A stretch of 64,000 bases of DNA, from assembly GCA_032622095.1 (NCBI GenBank), contig CP136068.1:59918025-59982024 (forward strand), written 5' to 3'. Position numbers and translations under genes: made by a program. Below are positions 34,601-47,017 of the stretch, in pieces (within the stretch, counting starts at the first letter, position 1; every line of letters begins with the position of its first letter). This stretch comes from Siphonodentalium dalli. Its lineage: Eukaryota > Mollusca > Scaphopoda > Gadilida > Siphonodentaliidae. The notes below the pieces were generated by a model. It ran no database searches. It was not told the DNA's origin and saw only the letters and a program-made list of their open reading frames with translations.

Positions 34601-34719
34601 TACATCTAGTCTTACTTAGACATTTCAATTAGCACTTTTCCTATTCCTCCATTTACTGTCGACCATTAAATTATTCCCCTACCTAAGTTGAGCTACAGTG
34701 TCATTGACACTTTCATGTT

Positions 34720-35377
34720 GTAAGATCAAGTGATAATGGCAGATTACGAAGGCATTGTGTACAATACCTGACTCTCGAAATATAATCCGAACTTTGAGAT
34801 AAATCCGAGACCGTTAATTTGTCAACATTTAAAACTTGATCTGTAGTAAATTGACGGAACGGAACAGGCGGAACGAACTTACAACTACATAACCGGAAAG
34901 GAGATCAGATAATTACGGGAACGATCGACCGAGTGAAAGCAACAGCAACAACTATTTTTTGAATTTTAAGTTTTAATAAACAATGGAGTTTGATTTCAAA
35001 GAAACAATGACCAAGGGCGTGGCGATATGTGCGGGGACACAATATAAAGTGTAAGCCAAGGCCGTGGCCGGCTCCAATAAAATGTGTAAACGGGGTGTTA
35101 TATGTTTGGACTGTTGTTTCTCAATGGATATTAATGAAATTTGGTATATATGTCCGGGCTGAGGCATGGAATACACCAACGTTTGAACTGTTTTTAAATT
35201 CACAAATTTGTCAATTTTCTTCAACTTTTTCGTTCTGGAACACACATTAATATTCAAATAGTGGTCTCGGTATCAAACGCCCAAGTTCCGACCACGTCGC
35301 CATCGCTATGCTTACATAAGATTTACGTGCCAATAACGTTGACAAAGCATTAGCGACAATATGGAGTCGAAACCGAG
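34720..35377. other. Unannotated stretch
   Basis: No coding exon or repeat was recognised. The frames at 34973-35257 lack known motifs. Confidence 0.35.
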
Positions 35378-36472
35378 TAGAGATGGGCGGTTTTGATTTT
35401 TTATGTTCGGTTTCGGTTTTTCTGGGAGAAAAAAACATCGGTTTCGGTTCGTTTTTTTTTACTAGATAGTGAAATTATACTGAAATGAATATACTTTCAA
35501 AGTAACCGCAATTAGAGTCAATAATGTCCCAATAACGTTCAATTTTTTAGGAAGGAAATGCGATCACAGGTAAACAACGGGACAAAATGCCGACGCAAAC
35601 TGAATCCAACGCGATAAGATGATACAATTCGGTATTTTAAAAAATAAACACCCCCATCTTCACTGTTTATCCCTTTCTGACATGTTTAAAACATATTTAT
35701 CATATTATATGCATTGATTAGTGTCTGAGAATTCAACCACAAACAGCAGCAAATTCACAAACACTGGGCGTCCTTGACCTGACTGTGTAACAATTATTGA
35801 CACGTGTATGCTTGACCCACATTCAATGACTGCGGTGTGATCGCTTTGATATGTGTGATGTTGCGACATATTTTACAAGCTGCACAATGGCTGCAAACTT
35901 CTACCAGATTACGTCACATCGGAATGTCCAGACGACCAAAGTGTTCATACCATTTACTTAAGTTTTCGAGTTAGCAGACGCTTCCATTTTTTTGGTTGGC
36001 GATTATCGCCTTATTTGGACTTGTGTACGTTCGGCATTCATATAGTTAGCCGGACTCTGGTTTAAGCGACGTTTTTATGACATATTAAGCAGCGACATTT
36101 TTTTGCAGTCGTCTCCAGTTAGACGCGTAAAATAACTCCAAACAGGGCTTTTTGTTGAACCATGTTCGTTATTTTGTTCGGCCATATGTTTTGAAAAAGA
36201 ACAAAAACAGTCGCCTATACGATATTATAACAACATGCACATATCTGAGACGAAATGGACACATTCCGATATAATATTTATCAGTGAGGCCGATAATTTG
36301 ATAACAATATCAACTAATAAGTACCTGGGGAGGTATAATAAGTTGATTTAAGTGAAAAATAAAAATATAAAAAAAACGTAATATCGGTTTGAGCAGAGTC
36401 GCGTGGGTCGGTTTTCGGTTTATTGTTAAAAATCGAAACTGAGTTGTTTTCTCGGTTAACCGCCCATCACTA
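35378..36472. mobile_element. 1.1-kb hAT-like inverted-repeat element
   Basis: The left end TAGAGATGGGCGGTT and the right end read inward TAGTGATGGGCGGTT are inverted repeats with one mismatch. GGTTTCGGTTTTTC-type motifs recur subterminally on both sides. The terminus resembles hAT elements, but the 8-bp flanks do not match (AAACCGAG versus TCTGAATA), so either the duplication has decayed or a border has been rearranged. No transposase is present. Confidence 0.55.
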
Positions 36473-37183
36473 TCTGAATATTATAGTCTTAGAGTCGTCA
36501 ATTAGTTAAAGCCGATTACCTACGCCGATAAGTGACCGTATGGCTACCTTATATTACAATTTGACGACAGTTGGTAAGTTAAGGTGTCAATTTGGAAAAT
36601 TCTCACTCAATTAGGATGGAAAGAGGTTGGAATAATAATTTGGACACTTAATAAGGCACTTTAGCCACGCCCTTGAAAAAAATTTGATTTGATGATATAT
36701 TATGATGATATCATGGCGATGATGATTTTAATAATAATATGTTGATGCCGGATGATGACGATGGTGATTATGAAATGGTTACATGCATATATACATATAT
36801 AATCATTAAGTTTATTTCTCATGTTTATAAATATTTGAATCGAAAATAAACTCGAAACAAACAAGAACATGTTATAGCCGGAATCCAATTATGTTCGTTC
36901 CGTTTCCGATTCCTAATTCACTGTTTTGACGGATTTTTGCAAATACAAAATGGCTGAAAGTTCGAGGCGGTAGAAATATGCTCTCGCTTTATGCGAAGAA
37001 TGACACGACTAACATCTTAAACATGCATTGACAACACACTAGAAATGTACTAGAAGCTCTGATCTACAAGTATGTGGGAGTTTTGGTTGTTAAATAATAT
37101 TTTTTAGTGTGTGTTATCGCTTGTGAAAAGTCGAGTAAATGTCCATACCAAATATTGGTGACGGAGTACTGCTTTCAGTGATA
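36473..37183. other. Unannotated stretch with a short GAT-rich patch
   Basis: GAT/ATG trinucleotides are frequent at 36680-36770. No gene was recognised. Confidence 0.35.
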
Positions 37184-37325
37184 TACAGTCCTGACTTTTA
37201 TAGAGCTATGCTCTGATAATAAAAGTCAGGTTTACGGACTAACGGCCTTGGTGAATATTGACTTCCTCGGGTTGACAATTCCTCGTGTCAACCTCGAAAC
37301 AATGTGATAACTGTATAATATTAGA
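37184..37325. repeat. Hairpin-bearing dispersed repeat, copy B (inverted)
   Basis: Inverted relative of 30583-30770. The hairpin is CCTGACTTTTAT (37190-37201) / ATAAAAGTCAGG (37219-37230), loop closed by AGAGC-TAT-GCTCT. A second hairpin, GGTTGACA / TGTCAACC, flanks CGAGGAAT (reading either strand). The two copies agree in layout but not in outer-arm sequence. Confidence 0.6.
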
Positions 37326-38111
37326 TACCGCATGAAACAGGTACATTTTTCCTGCACTAGTCATTTTGTAAAACCGTTACAAATGTTACAAGTGTTACAA
37401 AATGCATATTCTGGGCATCTTACTTCATAGGATTTCTGAGATACCAGAGATACTTAAGTTACAAATGATTAAAAGTCCCAGTAGAAAACTGCAGCCTATT
37501 TTATTTCTATCGTGGTCAATGTAGCGACATGGTACAACGCGTTACAAGTGTTACATTATTTCTGAGATACCAAAGAGACCACTCGTAGACATGTGTTACA
37601 AGTGTTACAAATGTTACAAATGATTTAAAGTCCCAGTAGAAAACCGCAGCCTATTTTATTTCTTCCATGTTCAGTGTAGCGACATGTTACAATGCGTTAC
37701 AAGTGTTACATTATTTCTGAGATACCAAAGAGACCGCTCGTAGACATTTGTAACACTTGTAACACCCGTCTACGAGCGGTCTGTCTGGTATCTCAGAAAT
37801 AATGTAACACTTGTAATGCATTGTAACATGTCGCTACACTGAGACGGTAGAAATAAAATAAGCTGCGGTTTTCTACTGGGACTTTTAATCATTTGTAACA
37901 TTTGTAACACTTGTAACACCCGTCTACGAGCGGTCTCTCTGGTATCTCAGAAATAATGTAACACTTGTAAGTTGTAACGCTTTGTAACATGTTGCTACAC
38001 TGAGACGGTAGGAATAAAATATGCTGCGGTTTTCTACTGGGACTTTAAATCATTTGTAACACTGTTACAAAATGCTTAGTGGAGGAAAAATGTACCGGAT
38101 TCATGCAATAT
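37326..38111. repeat. 786-bp palindrome (foldback) with TGTTACAAG repeats
   Basis: The arms are 37326-37756 and 37757-38111. The outer ends pair (GCATGAAACAGGTACATT versus its inverse near 38085-38106). The centre pairs as GACCGCTCGTAGAC (37732-37745) / GTCTACGAGCGGTC (37768-37781). Each arm also holds direct repeats of ACAAGTGTTACA, TTTCTGAGATACCA and CCCAGTAGAAAAC. It is probably a foldback transposon. No open frame is present. Confidence 0.8.
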
Positions 38112-38112
38112 A

Positions 38113-38956
38113 TGGGAGGCCCTTTTCACATTTATTATTTATTTGCGCTTAATCGCAAATATTTGCGCTTAAGCGTAGATCATTTGTGCTTAAGCGCAAA
38201 TATGTGTCTATCAATTTATTTGGGCTTAAGCGCAAATACCTAACACTCCCTTCCTTCCCTCTGATTGTGAATGATTGAGTTCATCTCATAGTATATTATG
38301 ATGGGCCCATAGTACTAGTAATAGCCCCATACAGACTCGAAGTTGAAGAAAAAACATATTTCCATATGCATATCAGCATCTCTGTCCCTGGTGTCCCAGG
38401 AATTGGTGTCTCACTCCCAGAGCTCTAGTATATTTTATTAAAGGGATATCTCCTGCACAGATATATACCATTTCCATGGCCATAAAAAGGGAATTAGGGA
38501 TTACCGGGGGGGCTTGCTTCCTTCATATGGTGTACTTATTGAAATGAAATAGGGGGGAAAACCCTATTTTAATATTATCAGCATCCCTGTCCCCAAGAAT
38601 GTGTGTCTCCATCACAGAGATCAAGTATATTTTATAAATGAGACATATCCTGCACAGATCTATACCATTTCCATGTCATAAAACTTTAAAAGGGATCTAG
38701 GGGTTACTGGGGGATTGCTTCCCTCATATGGTGGGCCTAAATAGACTTGAGTTATGTGTTTAGGCCTGTGCCATTTAAAATTAATTCAATGTGGAATCAA
38801 TGAATATTAATTTTTATTTGCGATTATTAAGCGCAAATATGATATATTTAAGCACTAATGATTTAAGCTTAAGCGCAAATATTTGTGATAGAGGTTATGA
38901 TAGAGGTTATTTGCGCTTAAGCGTAAATAAATAATAAATGTGAAAAGGGCCTCCCA
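38113..38956. mobile_element. 844-bp TA-flanked element with 42-bp inverted repeats
   Basis: The ends TGGGAGGCCCTTTTCACATT extend for about 42 bp with few differences. TA flanks both sides (38111-38112, 38957-38958). Palindromic TTTGCGCTTAAGCGCAAA units recur near both ends. The middle holds two diverged copies of a roughly 240-bp segment (shared CCTGCACAGAT and ATACCATTTCCATG). No transposase is present. TA duplication fits Tc1/mariner and others; no class assigned. Confidence 0.7.
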
Positions 38957-38958
38957 TA

Positions 38959-39278
38959 GGGATGTACCAATGTCACGACGTAAAATTCAGATTTTGGTAA
39001 AAAATCACAAAAGTGGACACTTTTTATTTAATCATATCTCCAGATTTTATAGTCTTAACAAAATGGCAATTGGGACTTTAATAGGAATTTATCTCACCAT
39101 GCTGACGTTATAAAAACAATATCGAGTTTTTGGTTTTTAAATATTTTTTCGGCGACTTCAAAGTTTCTGAATTTCGACGTATTTTATGCGTAAAAAAAAT
39201 TTGTGACTTTTTGAATATAAATCCGGTGGCGGATACTTCATGTCATCAATAACAGGTGAGTAATTCAAATTAGAGCAC
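38959..39278. other. Unannotated stretch
   Basis: AT-rich sequence with no recognised feature. Confidence 0.35.
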
Positions 39279-40236
39279 AATCAGACTAGGGCCCGGCGAA
39301 TCGGCAATTTCAACATCGAATCGAATCATGATAATGATTCGAAATCGAATCGAATCTCGAATCGAATCATTTTCAAACACTTCAGTAGACAAACACTTCA
39401 GTAGTAGGCTGTTTAGTCGGTGACGTAATTTGTTGTTTTTTGCGTAATTCGAGCATTTTGCGCATAAATGTTTTTCTTGTGCTTTACATTCACCACCTAT
39501 TGTTATAGATTTAATGTCATGTTTTAGCTTAGATATCATTTGATAACTGTTCAAAATTTCAGCTCAATTGGGTGAGTATTGACAGAGTTAATAGCAGCCG
39601 AAGTGCGTCGTCGGCAATAGCACCATTTTGTTGAGCGCGGAATGTGTTTTTCAATGTTATTGTTTTGACCCCCCTCTGGGGAGAATTGGTTTCCGCGTGA
39701 GTTGACTCAATTTCATTGGTGGATATTTATATAATGGTAATCTAGATACTCTAAGCTTTCCAATGACGCTCTATGAGAGCGGTTAGATCAATAGAAGAAG
39801 AAGATGGGTGATACTTTCACACAATTGAGTTTTACCCTATTTTCGGCATTTTTGAAGTTTTTATTTGCCGTTTTTCGGGGGAAAATTGACCTAATTAAAA
39901 AAGTATACCTCGAAATTAGAAACAACATTAGACCTGCTATATCTAAATAGCACAGTTTTATTTTATTTAATAGTGAAATGTAATGCGGAAATTGCTTCAA
40001 AGTCTACACACACATTCAAGTTCCCATAGGATGCAGTGTAAATAAAGGAGACGTGGCAAGAATTGTTCATGACGTCGTGGTGATTTTACGTGTCAAATAG
40101 TGAAATAGACTGAAAATCTATTGATCTGTCACTATTTTCGAATGAATGACTAATAATAAAATCAAATACTATTTGAATATTTAAGTTTCATGAATTATTT
40201 GAGATATAATGATGCAAATAATGAATACATGTACTT

Positions 40237-43200
40237 GGGCTCTTTCACGTTAAAGGTTGACCACAAGTGGCCAAACAGGGTGAAAAAAAAGTGTTTTTCA
40301 AATTACTTTTTCTTCGTTAATTCATGTTAGGAACATCATACTGGATCGTGAACTAAAGTTTCAGAGCAGTAGCAAGTGTATTTTGATTTTTCAGGTTTGG
40401 TCTATGCAGGATTCCCTCAAAATTGAAAATAATGAACAACTAATTTCTAATGTCTGAATTTTAATTATTATGCATCTGTTTCCAGAACGATATCACACGA
40501 CGTTGAGCATTGAACAATCAGAGAACATATATGTCAAAATTACTAAAAATATCTTTAAATTTCGATATTTTTCAAATTCATATGTAAATTATGAACTCTT
40601 AATATCCATATTCCCTAATGGTTATTCTCTGATAATAGAAAGATGATTTAGTTGTGTAAAGATTTTACATCTAAAGTTGAAGTGCATGCTTTAAGGATTG
40701 TAATGTTGAAAACATTATCAAAATCGGACAACAATTGACTCAACAAGAGCATTTTTTTAAATCGCCAATTTCCACTGACTTATTCTCGGAGAGGACACCC
40801 TTTTTTAACATTCATTCTCTGTAGACATCAGTCTTGTAACTAGATGATAGAAAGATTACTGATTTCCATTGCCTTGTAATATATTTTATAGAACTTGAAT
40901 AGACCTGTCAAACTGAGAAAAGTGAAGATAAACATATTGAGACTCTTGGAAACATGGCAAATGATAAGTTGGGGCAAAATCTGTTGTCCCAAAAAGCCAT
41001 AACCAGTTTTTATGTATGGTACACATAGTTTCGGTCCAGCTTGACTACTCATTGTCCGTCCGTCTGTCTATCCATACATAGACATTTTACGCATGATGCG
41101 ATAACTCAAACATTTTCTATGCAATCGGAACTGAATTTTGAATGAGTTTCTCAGCCCAAATTGCAGTACGAGTTTGAAAATGGGTTTGATCTGATTTTTT
41201 AATCATATAGGTATGGGCCTCTTCGACTTAGATTCATGCATGCTGCAATGACTAAAACATGTTATATCTGATCGGAACCAAATTTGGTAATTGGTTTGTG
41301 ATTTCTCAGCCCAGAATACAGACCAAGTTCCAATATGGGTTCCAATTTTTTTTTACTGGAGTTATTGGCCTTTTTCGACTTAGAATTATTCAGATGTGAG
41401 GTATCCTGATTAATACAGGCTTCACTATATAAGAGACAAGAGACACCTACAGACAACGTGAATCTTTGAAATAGAGTTATTTTTTAGCTATCATATGTTA
41501 GCCCTATTATAATCTGTAATGCATTGGCATTCATAAATGAATGGAGTTTCCAATTAAATTCTAAAAGGATAAATTAGAATAGTCCATTGTCCATTGGTAG
41601 GGATTTTTTTCAGAATATGAGCAGACAGCGAACCCACAATTAATGTAGTAGTGTATTTAAAATTCAAAATTATTTGCAGTCTCACTGGGTGGATTTCCAT
41701 AATACATGTACTTCGTATTGAGCATTGCCATAAGACATAGTTTATAATTTGTTCATTTGGTCATGGTTGAGTGGATTTTAGGGGACACCGATGGGGTGAG
41801 AAGATTAACATTGAGGGCTATGGGGTTGTCATGGATTTCATGTCAAGAACAGAAATCAATGCTTTTCTATGAAAGAAACAAATCTAGTGAGTGCTATTAG
41901 AGCATTTGGAAAAGGGGCGAGCAGTATCTTCAGTTTATCATGTCAGGAGCTTCAGGGGGTTCTAGTCAGGAGGCATTAAAGGGTCAGATAACTCTAAATA
42001 AGATAAGTACTTCAAAAATCTATTTCTCCAGTCCAAGAAGGCAGATGAACATTGTTAATACTTGGTATGGATTATTGTGATAAACAATAGTTTTCAAGTT
42101 GTTCATCTTGTCATGGTTGATTGAAATTTAGGGGCCACAGAGTGAGCACAGAAGATTAACATTGAATATTATTGATTTTAGCGTTCAAGGTAATTACAAA
42201 ACATTGTGATGTGTGAAATAATTCTATTAGGGGCTACTTACTGTATTTAATATGAACTATGATAAACTGTACTGAGTGTAATAAGGGTCATAGGGGCAGA
42301 ATCCTCATCATATTATGGTGTATAAACATTGTATAGATAATACATTTGTTACTTGTATGGTCTCAACTATTTTCTTGAGAACTATGCTGACTACCAGGGT
42401 ATGAACTTTGTTCATATATCTCAGGTTGAAGGTCCTAGGGTATTCCAATATTAGTATATGCCTATCAATGTCAATTTGTCAAAGTGAGACTACTAATGAA
42501 AATTGGCACAAGGACCAACAAATTCCAATAATTTGAGAATTTGTGTTATTATGTACATTTGTCTGTACTAATATTAGTACATTACAAAATATATAACTCT
42601 CTATAATTCAACATTATAACTGTAGATTATGATTCCAATCATAGCTTTTTACTATCGCCGAGGGATGGGTTAAACATGATCTGCCTCTTGTTAATAATCG
42701 GATATTTGTGAAAATACGATTATTTTAATATATGTACTTGTACTAAATATCACTTCCATATTATAAACAAATATCTTTGTTTACAATGCTAAATTTATCC
42801 AGTTAAAAAGTAACAACTTATAGTATACTTAGAGAAGACAACGTTAATTTCAGTTTTGTATGTCTTGTCTTGTTGTCGTTTTCTCTGAGAAAATTAACAT
42901 AAATAACACATGGATTATTCCTTTAATATTGCAAGTAAGTACAGATACTCTGTAATCTGTTAAAAAATATGTCCTCTCCGATAATTCAGGACATTTATAT
43001 TTAACTATTGAGAAACACATGTTTTATGAACAACACTTCCATCAAACCACATGTAATCACTGACATGATTATAAATAATCAAGAAATTCTTCAGAATGAC
43101 AATTTATTCAGACTATTGCAGTTGAGCAGACATGAATTGCCTCAAAGGAAATGAATGAAATAACACATTAGTAGCTCAAATTGGACACCGTATGTTGCAT

Positions 43201-44048
43201 AGACTGTATATTAATATAGTATATTATAAGTAAACCCCATTTTCATGAACAGAATGGTTATAGTTTAATATAAACCAATGTCTTCCAGAAAATCTCTGGG
43301 TTCTATGCTTGAATTCTCGGAGAGGACATTTTTTTTAACATTTAATGAGCTGCTGTACGAAATCAGGATGGTTCAGCCCACCAATTAAAGTTTATACACC
43401 CTCAATACTAGTGACAGTTTACCCACAATACAAAATGATTTTCTCATTTCATTAGTATTAGCAGTTGACAAAGATTCTCGGAGAGGACAGATTTTAACGG
43501 AATTTCTGTGCACATATTTTGGAGAATTGAATATAATTTAAATAGGATAATACACAGAAAAAGATTTTTACCATTTATCTTCTATACCATGAAATGTCCA
43601 ACTGAACTATATTCCTGATCCATGGCTATTGTGAATTGCGTTAATGAAATGCTTTATTTTAGATTCACATTCTGTAAATCATTTAACGGAATTTCTCAAT
43701 AACCTTTAAATTCAAATATCATCAAACTGAATGCACGAAATCACTCAAAATTTTCACCACACAATCAACCAGACATAAGCTAAAGGTTAAATGAGGACTA
43801 CAAATAAATATAAGGAAAACAATATCATCACAGCAATGGTTGGCCACTCAAAATATGCCAAAATTGGTACCCATCACCCTATAATTTTGTTAATTTTTCA
43901 AATGTAGCAGTGAAATTTTGCCTGCAGGTTGGGCTGGGTGTCAGTACTACAGAAATATTATTATGACACTCCTAACACAATGACAAATGCATCATTTTCC
44001 CGCCTATCCGAAAAATTCATTTTGTCAACCTTTAACGTGAAAGAGCCC
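40237..44048. mobile_element. 3.8-kb inverted-repeat element, 4-bp TSD ACTT
   Basis: The inverted repeats are perfect for 25 bp, beginning GGGCTCTTTCACGTTAAAGG. ACTT flanks both ends (40233-40236, 44049-44052). TTCTCGGAGAGGACA occurs at about 40783, 43313 and 43475, and inverted as GTCCTCTCCGA at 42971, perhaps as iterated internal sites. No transposase is evident. Several superfamilies make 4-bp duplications, so none is assigned. It is nested in the hAT element and itself holds the Helentron-like copy at 41011. Confidence 0.8.
41011..42692 (+). mobile_element. Helentron-like element F2, copy c
   Basis: Begins with a degenerate palindrome ATGTATGGTACACAT and a GTCCGTCCGTCTGTC tract, then two tandem units of about 145 bp (TCGGAACCAAATTTGG, TTTCTCAGCCC, GAGTT.GAATATGGG). 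It ends with GAGGGATGGGTTAAACAT and CTCTTGTT. The 3' body (AGATTAACATTGA, CTCATCATATTATG, AATTTGTGTTATTATGTACA) matches the copies at 49110-51110 and 52423-57359. The 3' hairpin is degraded in this copy. Confidence 0.6.
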
Positions 44049-45729
44049 ACTTCATATAGAATGACAATGGCACTTGGGGGTGTGGGGTGTTGTGCTGCTG
44101 ATTCTTGATCTGGTCTTCTCTTGTTTGATGTCTGAAAAGTGGGCGTGTCCGACCTCAATGTGTCCCCATCAAGGGTTCCCACAGTGATATATACAGTGAA
44201 TAATATATCATATTATATTTTGGGGTGATGCCACTGATCAGGGAGGTTGCACAGCATTTGTATCAGTATTGGAATGCCTGGGTAATTACTATTAGTATGC
44301 AATAAGCCGGTGTGGCCATGGGCCAGGCTAATTATGCAAATTAGTTATAAATGTACCACAGCCACAATACTGACACCCTTATAGTACTAGTTAGAACATG
44401 TAATTGATATACATTGAAATCTTAGCTAATTGGTGGTCTAAATCTACAATAAACAACTATTCCTTGTGTGGAATATAGCATAAAATGATTTGTAGAGCAT
44501 TTCGGGCCTAATTATGAATATCGTGTATGCAAATGATATGCAAATTAGAAGCGATGATACTGAAGAGGGTTCGGTAATTTATGCACGAATAGATTCGGAC
44601 TAAATCACTAAATATATATGGCAAGTTTCGAAGTGATTGATTGAGGACTTTTGGATTAATAAAAAATTATCCTGCAGAAAACTTGTTAAAAATTGTACAA
44701 AAAGGCCATTTTGAGGCCGTTTGTAGTTACGTGAATTACAGATAAAGCACTGGAAGCCCATATACATAAAAATTGCCCTTTTTTATGTAAAAAATCGCTT
44801 TAATATATCTCTGTTAATACTTGGAATTTTTTAATTCTGTTAAAAGCATTCTTCATGATAATCATTTCTCTTTAATATAAGTCTAAAATCAGTTACTATA
44901 TAGTCCACCTAGAAATTTTCACCTAAAACCCCTATCAGTAGACAAACTCTTCACCCTGTCGCGCACAGCAGGCACGCACGATTTCAATATTGTGCATCGT
45001 GACTTGGGAACGGCGCAAACGCAAACAGGATTACAGGAATTATAGTATCCCAACCTGGGCCTGTCCATCAGAAAGCTGAATGGTCAACAATATTCCTTTT
45101 CCCGGACAACATATATGCTGTTTAAAGATGTTGGTCGGATTTGGAGACGACATGATGGAGCCCAACATGTTTATTTAATAGTTTTAAATTTAAATTAAAA
45201 AAATATATATTATTTGATTGAGCTGAATAACCCATATAGGCTTTTCTGGTGAGAATGTCTGATATGTTCCTCAAGAAATTCACTCTCATCGGCAGCTGGG
45301 GCGGGCTATATCGCGACATTGCTGTTTTTATGTGGTGGATGAAACTGTGCGCTACGATTATGGAACAACCGTGATGAACACGCGAACCATCACAGACCAA
45401 CCTACCTGCAGGTTGCGTGAGTTGCACCGACCTTCCACGAGTAACCAGCACTGGTACTGGAATGCCAATATATATGTGAGCAGTGAGTTATTGGGCAACT
45501 TACCCTATACATAGTAGACCACAGAGGTCCCATATGGTTGCAGAAGGAGTCTCAAGTTAAGTATTGGGGATGTAATAGACAAGTTTTAAATATAATGCAG
45601 TCTATTCCCGGTGATAAAGGACTTGTATATAACGATTCGAAATATACCGAATCACCCAACCGCTTTCGAATCGAATCGGAACATAAGATTCGGAATCGAA
45701 TCGAAGCTTCGTCGGGCCCTAAATCAGAC

Positions 45730-47017
45730 CTTTCTAATGGTTATTGATACTTTTGGATCCATAAATTATAAATAGCATTTTCAAAAGTATAAACACTTCT
45801 AAGTCACGCCCCAGAAGCATCATTCGAGATTTCCTTTAGTATCACTCGGTATCAACAATAGGGGATTCCCATCTATTGATTAAACAATTCCCGATTAGCT
45901 GAGAATCAGATTAGTCATACGGAAATGATCCCGACCCCACCTATCAAAACGCGCCTCCCTCATTCGCTGCTTAAAATAACGCTGTTCCAGTAATATGCCT
46001 GTTACCCGACGCCGTTATTTAGATCACTGAGTATGCGACGTCAAACTAAATGCCAGTTTGAGTGATTATGCGTCAACGTATACCGGAGACTCCGGAGTAT
46101 AATTATTCATCTCAAATTACAAAAAGAAAAAGATTCTGAGGATGCTTTGTCACTCAACCAAGCAAATGACTGCGGTGACCTTTGGCTGATTACTCTGGAG
46201 TGTTCCGACAGCGACTCGGCAGCTGGTCGAAGTAGCTGTCTCAAACTTTTGACAACTTCAAATCAATTTTAAGTTGATTTTGCCTACAATTCGAAATAAT
46301 ATCGTGCGTCAACCAAGCTCTTTTAATTGAAATAAATAGTTATATCTGATGCAATAATGTGACACAATCACACAGTGCATTTGATTGTGTTGGCTGTTGA
46401 ACCGGCTTTTCCAAACTCCTCCCCACCGAAGTCGATGTAAACATGCATGGTGCTAATAAACAAAAAGCATGTGTGATTGTTTACACAGCGAGCTTTGTTG
46501 AATGCTTGGCTATTGTTTTATTTTCTTATTTGGGGAGGGGGGGGGGGGCATCAATTAAATTCTTCAATGGATTCAACAGCTACAGGTATTGTTTATTTAA
46601 AATAGTTATTTACCAAATAGAAATAATATTTTTTTATTTATTTATTTAATTTAATTAATTTTATTTATTTTGGTGGTGGTGGGAATTTGGCAGTGGTGTG
46701 GAATATATGATGCAGGGATGTATAAATGAGAGTTCAAAATTGTGTGGGGTGGGGTGATTGATAGCCTTTTATTTTTAAGATTGACACTTTTATCCATTAT
46801 TTCTATGAATCAAAGAAGTATTTTATTCACTAGCTTTTTATACTACTATTTCTATTCCCAAGTTTTTAAAATAGTGCAATCAAATAGCCTACCCCAGATA
46901 TAATACCTTGATCTCAGGGTTCTGATTTCCAGTTCCTGGAAGGGCCAAGGCAGTTTAATAGTCTGTCATGAGTAAATTAGGACCACCATGACTTTTGTGA
47001 AATGTATTTGATGAAAA
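45730..47017. other. Unannotated stretch with a poly-G run
   Basis: A G13-like run lies at 46536-46549. No gene or transposon end was recognised. Confidence 0.35.

Larger units (their letters stand above)
31036..34719 (+). mobile_element. Helentron-like element F1 carrying a satellite array
   Basis: The 5' end is a palindrome (TAGCTCAACTT 31036-31046 / AAGTTTGAGCTA 31053-31064), followed by a CCGTCGTCCGTGTG tract and then tandem 155-165-bp units. The 3' end repeats the subterminal motif AAGTTGAGCTA (34685-34695), then a hairpin AGTGTC-ATT-GACACT (34697-34711) and TTCATGTT. Subterminal inverted repeats, internal tandem repeats and a terminal 3' hairpin are the layout described for non-autonomous Helentrons (a Helitron subgroup). 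No Rep or helicase is encoded. Assignment is structural inference. If the ceramide synthase gene continues to the right, this lies in its first intron. Confidence 0.55.
39287..45721. mobile_element. 6.4-kb hAT-type element with 8-bp TSD, containing nested elements
   Basis: The left end TAGGGCCCGGCGAATCGG and the right end read inward TAGGGCCCGACGAAGC are inverted repeats, with GAATCGAATC-type subterminal repeats on both sides. AATCAGAC flanks it exactly (39279-39286, 45722-45729). An 8-bp duplication plus a TAGGG terminus is characteristic of hAT. No transposase frame of useful length remains. Another complete element (40237-44048) is inserted inside, so the original copy was about 2.6 kb and probably non-autonomous. 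Confidence 0.85.

Noticed and set aside
35378-36472. 8-bp target duplication for the hAT-like element
   Set aside because: The flanking octamers AAACCGAG and TCTGAATA do not match, so no duplication is claimed.
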